From positions 2,777 to 8,141 of the forward strand of contig DMPQ01000288.1 in the NCBI GenBank assembly GCA_003455945.1: DNA of 5,365 bases, in the 5' to 3' direction. The notes beneath the pieces were generated by a model. It searched no databases, was not told the DNA's origin, and worked only from the letters and a program-made list of their open reading frames with translations. Source of the DNA: Planctomycetaceae bacterium (lineage in GTDB: Bacteria > Planctomycetota > Planctomycetia > Pirellulales > Pirellulaceae). Below are positions 1 to 5,365 of the stretch, one piece after another (position 1 is the stretch's first letter; each line of letters starts with the position of its first letter). A program made the translations under genes and the position numbers.

Positions 1-40
1 GCACTGCCGCGCGTCGGGGACGATGCGGGCCTATGCCGAG

Positions 41-90
41 ACCGAGTCGCCGTCCTCGCCCCGGGGGCCGACAGGCGCCGATCGCTCGGT
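41..90 (-). terminator. GC-rich hairpin directly after the regulator stop, terminator-like but without a U tract
   Basis: Read as minus-strand RNA, the bases immediately after the stop can fold. ACCGAG (90-85) pairs with CUCGGU (46-41), CGCC (77-74) with GGCG (51-48), GUC (72-70) with GAC (54-52), and GCCC (68-65) with GGGC (61-58), giving 17 pairs with internal loops. No run of U follows, so it is not a classical intrinsic terminator. It could be a transcript-end or processing structure, or a chance fold in GC-rich DNA. Bases 1-40 show no gene or promoter I can support. Confidence 0.3.
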
Positions 91-1590
91 TCAGGCGGCG
101 CGAGCGGTCCGATCGCGATAGGAGCCCTGACGGGGGCGATAGCCCCAGGCGCGGAGCTTGTTGCTGAGCGTGCGGACGCCGATCCCCAGCGCTCGAGCCG
201 TTCGCTCCCGATGCCCCTCGAACTGCGCCAGCGTCGCCTCGACCAGACGCCGTTCGGCCTCTTCGAGACTCGCGCCTTCATTCGCCGACATCGCCGACAT
301 CGCCGCTTCCGACTCGATCGTCGCCGGGTGGCGCTCGAGCGGTCTCCCCTCACTCTCCGCGGTTCGCACGATCGAGACGCTCCGCAGCGTTTCGGTTCGG
401 CCGATCCGCCAGCCGCAGTCGTCCAGGTCGTCGGCCGTCAGCGACGATCCGGTCGCCAGAACGACGACCCGCGTCATCAGGTTCTCGAGTTCGCGGACGT
501 TTCCGGGCCAACGATGTTCGGCCAATCGCTCGAAGAAGTTCGGAGCGATCTCGGGCGTCGAGCGTCCGCAGCGATCGGCGGCGCGAGCCAACAGGTGCCG
601 AGCAAGGTCAGGAAGATCTTCGGGACGTTCGCGGAGCGGCGGGACCTCGAGCGGAATGACGTTCAGGCGGAAGTAGAGATCCTCGCGGAATCGTCCTGCC
701 GCCACCTCGGCTTCCAGGTTCCGATTCGTCGCGGCGATGACCCGCACGTCGACCGACCGCGTCTCGCTCGAACCGACTCGCTCGAAGGTCCGTTCCTGCA
801 GGACTCGCAGGAGCTTGGCCTGCAGTCCGGCTTCGATTTCGGTCACCTCGTCCAGGAAGATCGTCCCGCGGTGAGCCAGCTCGAACCGACCGAGTCGCGG
901 TTTGGTGGCGTTGGTGAACGCCCCCTGCTCGTGACCGAAGAGCTCGCTCTCCATCAGCGACGGCGATAGGGCAGGGCAGTTGAGACTGACGAGCGCCTGG
1001 TCGCGTCGCGCGCTGGCCAGATGGATGGCTCGAGCGACCAGTTCCTTGCCGGTCCCGCTCTCGCCGGTGATCAGAATGGTGACATCGGTCCCGGCGACCT
1101 GCGCGATCCGGCGTTTCAGTCGCGTCATCGCGGGGCCGTCACCGATCAGGGAACCTTGTCGAGGATCGGGGAGTTCGCTGCGGCGTCCGACGACGGCCCC
1201 TCGCTCGAGCGCATGCCGGACCGCTCCCTCCAGCTGATCGACGTCGAACGGCTTTTCGAGATAGTCGAACGCGCCGGCGCGCATCGCTCGCACCGCCGTC
1301 TCGACCGAACCGTGAGCGGTGACCATCAGCGTCGGCGTTCGGCAGCCGCGCTGCTGCAGCTCGCCGAGAAACCGGATTCCGTCCATTCCGGGCATCATCA
1401 GGTCGGTGATGATCAGATCGAACGTCTCGCGTCCGATCCGCCGCAGGGCTTCGCGAGGGGACTCGCAGCCCGAGGCGCGAAAGCCGAGCAGTTCGAGCGT
1501 TTCGACGACGCTTCGCCGGGCCTCGGCATGGTCGTCGACCACCAGGACGCCCCGGTCGCTCGTCATCGGTTCGCCGGCAGATCCGATCAT
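91..1590 (-). CDS. NtrC-class sigma-54-dependent response regulator (FlrC/FleR/AtoC-like)
   Basis: This is a cytoplasmic DNA-binding response regulator of 499 residues, a normal length for the NtrC class. The receiver domain (about 12-125) has the acidic pair D19/D20, phospho-acceptor D63, T91 and K113. The AAA+ domain (about 146-385) has Walker A GESGTGKE (176-183), a sigma-54 contact loop reading GAFTNA (223-228) in place of the usual GAFTGA, Walker B with D247/E248, an arginine-rich FREDLYFRLN segment (301-310) and WPGNVRELEN (361-370). A poorly conserved linker (about 392-440) leads to a Fis-type helix-turn-helix (about 441-485, ARALGIGVRTLSNKL). The open frame extends 125 codons further upstream, but that part is Arg-rich and overlaps the kinase gene, so I reject it. 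ATG 1590 overlaps the kinase stop as ATGA and has GGAG 8 nt upstream; ATG 1566 lacks such a site. From context, it probably activates sigma-54 flagellar promoters. The domain call is very secure; the flagellar role is inferred from its neighbours. Confidence 0.96.
   Translation of the reverse strand: MIGSAGEPMTSDRGVLVVDDHAEARRSVVETLELLGFRASGCESPREALRRIGRETFDLIITDLMMPGMDGIRFLGELQQRGCRTPTLMVTAHGSVETAVRAMRAGAFDYLEKPFDVDQLEGAVRHALERGAVVGRRSELPDPRQGSLIGDGPAMTRLKRRIAQVAGTDVTILITGESGTGKELVARAIHLASARRDQALVSLNCPALSPSLMESELFGHEQGAFTNATKPRLGRFELAHRGTIFLDEVTEIEAGLQAKLLRVLQERTFERVGSSETRSVDVRVIAATNRNLEAEVAAGRFREDLYFRLNVIPLEVPPLRERPEDLPDLARHLLARAADRCGRSTPEIAPNFFERLAEHRWPGNVRELENLMTRVVVLATGSSLTADDLDDCGWRIGRTETLRSVSIVRTAESEGRPLERHPATIESEAAMSAMSANEGASLEEAERRLVEATLAQFEGHRERTARALGIGVRTLSNKLRAWGYRPRQGSYRDRTARAA
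283..300 (+). repeat. Two-copy 9-bp tandem repeat inside the regulator linker
   Basis: CGCCGACAT occurs twice in direct tandem, with a partial third copy (CGCCG) following. On the coding strand it gives Met-Ser-Ala twice in the interdomain linker (residues 431-436) between the AAA+ and HTH domains. The unit is a multiple of three, so copy-number change would preserve the frame. Confidence 0.6.
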
Positions 1591-2486
1591 CGTTCCGTCT
1601 CCGTCGGCGCGCCGTCGTACGTTCGCTCGCGACCGCCGTTCGACGAGTCGCCGGGGAGCGTCAGTCGGAAGGTCGCTCCCCCCGCGGCCGACGACTCGAC
1701 CGTAATCGTGCCGCCGTGAGCCGCGGCGATCCGTTCGACGATGCTCAATCCCAGACCGGTCCCGGTCGCCTTGGTCGTGACGAACGGATCGAAGAGTCGA
1801 TCGGCGATTTCGGGAGGGATGCCGGGACCGTCGTCGGCGACGGTCCAGACGAAGCGGCCGTCGATCGCGCCCGCTTCGATCGTCAGCCGTCCCCCTTCGG
1901 GAAGCGCATCGACGGCGTTGAGCATCAGGTTGATCAGAGCGCGACGGATCATGCCGGAATCGCATCGACAGACGACATCGTCGACGCGAGTCGCATCGAC
2001 TCGGACGCGATGCGCCCGGAGATGCGGCCCGATCTCGTCGAGCACTCGGGCGACGAGCTCGGCCGCGCGGACATCGGTCCGATCGGGCTCGCGATCCGAC
2101 GTGAAGTGCAACAGATCGTTGACGGTCGACTCGAGATTGCCGAAGCCGGCCGCCAACCGCTCGACCAGCGTCGCGAGATCCGGGTTCGATCGGGTCCGGC
2201 GTTCGAGCAGCCCGAGATAGAGCTTCAACGGGACGATTCCGTTTCGTACCTCGTGAGCGACATGCGATGCCATCTGGCCGAGATCGGCCAGGCGATCGCG
2301 ACGAGCCAGTTCGCGGTTCTTCGCCTCGAGCTCGTCGGTCAGCAGCTTCACTTGCGCTCGAAGTGCTTCGTGAGTCCGCTGCAGACGTTCGGTCGCCGAA
2401 TCCCAGACGTTCAGGATCGCGGCGAGATCGTCGGGAGCGAGCGACGGTCGTTCGTCGAGCGTCGTCGATTCGCTATCGGACAGCAT
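1587..2486 (-). CDS. Soluble two-component sensor histidine kinase (FlrB/FlgS/AtoS-like), cognate to the downstream regulator
   Basis: This 299-residue kinase has no hydrophobic segment long enough to span a membrane, so it should be cytoplasmic. Residues about 20-72 are charged and helical, probably a coiled coil. The HisKA domain follows, with H box HVAHEVRN and acceptor H78. E79 and N82 fit the ExxT/N phosphatase signature. The HATPase_c domain (about 175-280) shows the N box NLMLNAVDAL (186-195), G1 box DDGPGIP (218-224), F box LFDPF (231-235) and G2 box TGTGLGL (241-247). No PAS, GAF or HAMP domain is visible. The frame also allows a GTG start at 2495, but there the GAGG Shine-Dalgarno sits only 1 nt away. 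ATG 2486 has GAGG about 10 nt upstream, so I prefer it. The stop overlaps the regulator start (ATGA), which indicates coupled expression of a cognate pair. The input signal is unknown; by analogy with FlgS it could be the state of the flagellar export apparatus. Confidence 0.95.
   Translation of the reverse strand: MLSDSESTTLDERPSLAPDDLAAILNVWDSATERLQRTHEALRAQVKLLTDELEAKNRELARRDRLADLGQMASHVAHEVRNGIVPLKLYLGLLERRTRSNPDLATLVERLAAGFGNLESTVNDLLHFTSDREPDRTDVRAAELVARVLDEIGPHLRAHRVRVDATRVDDVVCRCDSGMIRRALINLMLNAVDALPEGGRLTIEAGAIDGRFVWTVADDGPGIPPEIADRLFDPFVTTKATGTGLGLSIVERIAAAHGGTITVESSAAGGATFRLTLPGDSSNGGRERTYDGAPTETER
1599..1602 (-). promoter_or_regulatory. Ribosome binding site that fixes the response regulator start
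   Basis: GGAG is 8 nt upstream of ATG 1590 on the minus strand, inside the 3' end of the kinase gene. The other candidate, ATG 1566, has no comparable purine-rich site, so the longer 499-residue product is preferred. Confidence 0.65.
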
Positions 2487-2491
2487 CTGCT

Positions 2492-2947
2492 TCACCCCTC
2501 TCTCACGACGCGACCGGCCGGAACGTTCCGGTCGGTCCGCAGATAGGCCGCGACCGCACGCGAGCGATCGACGTGCGTCTCCATCTCGCGCGACGTCGTT
2601 TCCATGCGTTCGCGCGCCAGACGCTCCGCTCCCGCCTCGAACTCCTTGACCTCATCGAGCCAGCGAGTGCACTCTTCGACGAGCTGTCGGCAGCGTTCGC
2701 GGACGTCGGGCGAGCTCCAGACGCGTCGCTCGGGATCCTCGGCGCGATACGGATCGATCGCCTGGTCGACGCGTACCAGATCCTCGATCAGCGTCTGCTT
2801 CACCGCGAGCAGCTCGTGCAGCTCGCCGATCGCATCGCGCTGCAGAACCTGGATCTGGCGAGCCGACACGACTCGCAGCTTGCCGAGCGTGCGGTGTCGA
2901 GCCGAAAGAAGTTCGGCCAGTCGTTCGGTCGACGAGGAATCGGACAT
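2492..2947 (-). CDS. Probable FlgN-like flagellar type III export chaperone
   Basis: This small acidic and basic helical protein has 151 residues, close to enterobacterial FlgN (about 140). It has predicted long helices at about 7-29, 28-65 and 81-137, with no signal peptide or membrane segment. Features typical of FlgN are the early leucine-spaced helix, the Q-x-x-L-x-x-D segment (33-38) and the KQTLI motif (50-54). FlgN binds the hook-filament junction proteins FlgK and FlgL in the cytoplasm and delivers them to the flagellar export gate; its C-terminal helix binds substrate. The frame can be extended 51 codons upstream into the TPR gene, but ATG 2947 is preferred: it lies just after the TPR stop and has GGAG 9 nt upstream. 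The next gene's ribosome-binding site lies inside its last codons. Adjacency to a sigma-54 two-component pair supports a flagellar role. Helical chaperones diverge quickly, so a FliT-like or unrelated coiled-coil protein remains possible. Confidence 0.72.
   Translation of the reverse strand: MSDSSSTERLAELLSARHRTLGKLRVVSARQIQVLQRDAIGELHELLAVKQTLIEDLVRVDQAIDPYRAEDPERRVWSSPDVRERCRQLVEECTRWLDEVKEFEAGAERLARERMETTSREMETHVDRSRAVAAYLRTDRNVPAGRVVREG
2497..2500 (-). promoter_or_regulatory. Ribosome binding site that decides the kinase start
   Basis: GAGG, within a GAGAGAGGGG purine run in the last codons of the FlgN-like gene, is 10 nt from ATG 2486 but only 1 nt from the alternative GTG 2495. This spacing favours the ATG. 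Its location inside the upstream coding sequence suggests translational coupling. Confidence 0.6.
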
Positions 2948-2956
2948 CGATCGGCA

Positions 2957-2960
2957 CTCC
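2957..2960 (-). promoter_or_regulatory. Ribosome binding site that fixes the FlgN-like start
   Basis: GGAG lies 9 nt before ATG 2947 on the minus strand, inside the 19-bp gap after the TPR stop. It supports this start over the upstream in-frame ATG at 3100, which lies within the TPR gene. Confidence 0.7.
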
Positions 2961-2966
2961 GTTCGA

Positions 2967-5365
2967 TCAGAGTCGCGTGAGGAGATCGAGAAAGCCGGCC
3001 CAGTCTTCTCGCGAATGCCGGGTGGTACCGGAATAGTCGGCATCGGCCGGTATCCGCTCGGCAAGGAAGAGCTTGGCCTGTTCGAGCACGCCTCGCGCAT
3101 CGTCGAGTCGTCCGGTGCGCCGGAAGCAGATCGACATGCGGACGAACGCTTCGAGCGATTCGGGGCGATCGTTGTAGCGATTGGCGGCCGACGAATACGC
3201 GTCGATCGCTTCCGGGTAGCGTTCCAGATCGAAGAACAGATCGGCCTGCGCGAAGTAGCAGTTCCGCAGCAGGTTCCGCTCGACGTCGTCGAGCGGTCGC
3301 TGATCCTGGACGCGTTCGAGATCGACCAGCAGTTCGCCGATCGTCACGATCGCCTGCCGCGCATGATCGCGGGCCTGCTCCTCGAGCCTCAATCGCGAAG
3401 CGGCTACCGAGACGGTCGCCGCCTTTTTCTTGGGCCACTTGGCGGCTGCGCGGTGCGCTTCGGCGAGCAGATAGCGGTACTCGTGGATCTGGGGATCGTC
3501 GGGATAGCGTCGCACCGCCTCGTTCAGTCGCCGGATCGCCGACTGGAACGCCTCGTAGCTCTCTTCCAGTTTCCGAAAGGCGGTGTCGGCGGTCGCCGAG
3601 AGCGGATCGTCGACGCCGAGCGAACGGCTCTCGGCTTCGAGCAGCGACGCTTCCCGAAAGAGCGTCCGGGCCAGCGCGAAGAGCGACAGTCGCCACTCGC
3701 GGCTCTGAGGCGTGAGGGCCGCGTTCTCGAGATTCTCGAGCAGCATCTTCTCGGCGCCATCCGCGTCGTCCCGTTCGAGCAGGATCCGACTTGCTTCGAT
3801 CCGCGCCAGATACGACTCGGGATCGTTCGGATAGCTGACGATGCAGCGCTCGAAGGCCTCGAGCGCTCGGTCGATTCGACCGGCGCCCAGATGACTCTCG
3901 CCGATCCGCAGCAGCAGCCAGGCCGAGTTCTTTCGACTTCCTTCATCCAGGACTTCTTCATAGAACCGGAGCGACTCGTCGAAGTCATGGCCGTCGGCGA
4001 ACGCGGCGGCGGCGGCAAGCAGACGATCGACGTACGTCGCTTCGGACCGCTCCAGCGTCGCCAGCTTGACCAACGCCCAACCCGACTCGCGAAGGTGACC
4101 GAGCCCTTCTTCGCGAGCTGCCTGATCGTCGAAGTCGGGAGAACGGAACGGCTCGCGCGCCGCCGCGAGCAGCGATTCTCCCCAAGCGCGGCGAATGCGC
4201 GCCTGCCAGGCAAGACTTGCGGTGCGGGGGAGGGGAGGCCACATCGCGCGAGCCAGCTCGAGCGCCTCGGAGTACTGCTTCCCCGCGATCTGCTGCTGCA
4301 TCAGCGTCTCGATCGCACCGAGCAGTTCGGCTTCCGAAATCCAGCGTTCGTCGACCGTCGCGGATCGCTTCATCGCGGCCAACGAGGCGCCGAATCGGAG
4401 AGCCGCCTCGGCAAGATCAGCCTGCTGGAACTGCATCATCGCTTCCCGAACGCCGGCACTCCAACCGAGCCAATCGTCCATTCGGGCGCGACGGAGTTCC
4501 GCGAAGAGCTGCTCGGCCCGATCGAGGTCGCCGAGCTTCGCGTAGCACTGAGCCAGCCGGTAGTTCGCTTCGTCCCGCTCCTGAGGATCAGGAGTCAGCG
4601 ACGCTTCGATTCCCAACAACTCGGAAACCGCGCGTTCGTAGATCGGTTCGATCGGTTTCGGCGGCGTCTGTCCGAGCGAACGCATTCGCTCGTACGACTG
4701 GGCTTCGACCAACATCGTTCGGGCGCGAAGCAGCCTCAGCCGCGAGCGGAGCGACGTGTCGTCGGGAATCGCCGCCAGCGTGGCCAGCGCCTCGTCGAGC
4801 GATCCGGCTCGCAACTGCAGCTCGGCGGTATCCAGCTGAACCGTGTCCCGCTCCTCACGACCGAGCTGTTCTTCGCGAGCCAGCTCGGCGAGGACCGCAA
4901 GGCCTTCGGCCGGCGGGAGTTTCGCGTCGCGCAGATGCACGTCGGCGATCCGACGGAGCACTTCCAGTCGTCGCGGTACCGGTTCGCGCTCCAGCAGCTC
5001 GCGCCAGAACGGGAGACTCGCCGTCAACCGCTCCGCTTCGAAGGTCGAGAGCGCCAGGTAATAGGTTCCCTCGTCCTCATGCCCCTCGGGGAATCCCTCG
5101 AGGTACGCCTCCTGCAGGTAGCGGGAGGCGACCAGATAGAGACCGATGCGACGGCGGTCGTTCCATTCGGTTTCGGCTTCGCCGCAGAGCGAGCGACCGA
5201 TCAGATAGGCACCTTCGCCGACATTCCGGTCGCCTGATCGAGCCGACAGCAGCCGAGTCGCCATCGCTCGCGCTTCGGGATAGCGAGTCTTCTCGAGCAG
5301 TTCCCAGGCCTTGGGGAGCGTATCGACCGGCTCGGCCTGCGTGCCGAACATGGTCGAGGCAAGGG
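2967..5365 (-). CDS. Large TPR-repeat protein, 5' end beyond the window, probably exported
   Basis: At least 794 residues are visible from the first ATG (5351). The sequence is almost wholly helical hairpins of TPR type. The clearest repeats are at about 264-290 (ANYRLAQCYAKLGDLDRAEQ), 478-510, 513-545, 695-729 and 731-763; the rest of the protein has weaker repeats of the same rhythm. TPR arrays are protein-protein scaffolds, and no catalytic domain is visible. The frame is open from ATG 5351 to the window edge (preceding codons read Leu-Ala-Ser-Thr), and there is no Shine-Dalgarno before 5351. The N-terminus LASTMFGTQA followed by EPVD looks like the end of a signal peptide with cleavage after TQA, so the true start is probably outside. 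A short Lys-rich stretch (KWPKKK, 638-643) stands out in a Lys-poor protein. Its stop is 19 bp before the FlgN-like gene, so it is likely cotranscribed. The function is unknown; a periplasmic or envelope scaffold for flagellar assembly is speculation. Confidence 0.88.
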   Translation of the reverse strand, partial: LASTMFGTQAEPVDTLPKAWELLEKTRYPEARAMATRLLSARSGDRNVGEGAYLIGRSLCGEAETEWNDRRRIGLYLVASRYLQEAYLEGFPEGHEDEGTYYLALSTFEAERLTASLPFWRELLEREPVPRRLEVLRRIADVHLRDAKLPPAEGLAVLAELAREEQLGREERDTVQLDTAELQLRAGSLDEALATLAAIPDDTSLRSRLRLLRARTMLVEAQSYERMRSLGQTPPKPIEPIYERAVSELLGIEASLTPDPQERDEANYRLAQCYAKLGDLDRAEQLFAELRRARMDDWLGWSAGVREAMMQFQQADLAEAALRFGASLAAMKRSATVDERWISEAELLGAIETLMQQQIAGKQYSEALELARAMWPPLPRTASLAWQARIRRAWGESLLAAAREPFRSPDFDDQAAREEGLGHLRESGWALVKLATLERSEATYVDRLLAAAAAFADGHDFDESLRFYEEVLDEGSRKNSAWLLLRIGESHLGAGRIDRALEAFERCIVSYPNDPESYLARIEASRILLERDDADGAEKMLLENLENAALTPQSREWRLSLFALARTLFREASLLEAESRSLGVDDPLSATADTAFRKLEESYEAFQSAIRRLNEAVRRYPDDPQIHEYRYLLAEAHRAAAKWPKKKAATVSVAASRLRLEEQARDHARQAIVTIGELLVDLERVQDQRPLDDVERNLLRNCYFAQADLFFDLERYPEAIDAYSSAANRYNDRPESLEAFVRMSICFRRTGRLDDARGVLEQAKLFLAERIPADADYSGTTRHSREDWAGFLDLLTRL

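Noticed and set aside
31..45. A possible sigma-54 promoter (GGCA followed by CCGCA) on the minus strand
   Set aside because: The spacing between the GG and GC elements is 9 nt rather than 10, and the -12 element is poor.
211..969. Plus-strand open frames antisense to the regulator and kinase
   Set aside because: Their products are Arg/Ser-rich without domains, while the minus strand encodes clear receiver, AAA+ and kinase motifs.
1591..1965. A 125-codon upstream extension of the response regulator
   Set aside because: It is Arg-rich, overlaps the kinase ATPase domain in another frame, and ATG 1590 has a Shine-Dalgarno and the ATGA overlap.
2948..3100. A 51-codon upstream extension of the FlgN-like protein
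   Set aside because: It lies mostly inside the TPR coding region and looks like out-of-frame translation; ATG 2947 has a well-placed GGAG.
3419..3432. A-rich run in the TPR gene (AAGAAAAAGG on the coding strand) as a frameshift site
   Set aside because: It has five consecutive A residues, not the A-AAA-AAG heptamer, and the zero frame continues with good TPR sequence on both sides.
2604..5237. An 877-codon open frame on the plus strand
   Set aside because: Over the TPR gene its codons are exact complements of the minus-strand codons, so it only needs the sense gene to avoid TTA, CTA and TCA, which GC-rich coding does. Its product shows no recognisable domain, and it crosses the TPR/FlgN-like boundary.
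5352..5365. TTGC upstream of the TPR ATG as a sigma-54 -12 element
   Set aside because: The -24 half would lie outside the window, and the transcript would start almost at the ATG; the open frame argues that this is coding DNA.

Overview
The window is a GC-rich (roughly two-thirds G+C by eye) bacterial segment. It holds four genes, all on the minus strand and packed like a single operon. In transcription order (right to left) they are: (1) a long TPR-repeat protein whose 5' end runs off the window; (2) a 151-residue, all-helical protein resembling the FlgN family of flagellar export chaperones; (3) a 299-residue cytoplasmic histidine kinase with no membrane segment and no obvious sensor domain; (4) a 499-residue NtrC-class response regulator with receiver, sigma-54 AAA+ and Fis-type HTH domains. 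The gaps are 19 bp, about 5 bp, and a 4-bp ATGA overlap, so genes 2 to 4 look translationally coupled. The 90 bases after the regulator stop hold no gene that I can support, only a GC-rich hairpin.

A FlgN-like chaperone next to a soluble sensor kinase and a sigma-54 activator most resembles the flagellar hierarchy controllers FlrB/FlrC, FleS/FleR and Campylobacter FlgS/FlgR. My reading is that this is the regulatory head of a flagellar locus, with rod or basal-body genes possibly lying beyond position 1. The composition, the soluble kinase and the large linked TPR protein suggest a planctomycete or another deep-branching sigma-54-flagellated lineage. That taxonomic guess is inference only.

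How the parts may work together: the kinase autophosphorylates at His78 and passes phosphate to Asp63 of the regulator, which then activates sigma-54 promoters. The FlgN-like protein would hold late export substrates (hook-filament junction proteins) in the cytoplasm. The TPR protein may be exported, since the frame stays open upstream of its first ATG and the residues there look like the end of a signal peptide; its role is unknown.

Points worth a second look are a GAFTNA variant of the sigma-54 contact loop in the regulator, the chaperone-kinase coupling, the unassigned TPR protein, and several start-site corrections. I see no mobile element, CRISPR array, tRNA or rRNA.
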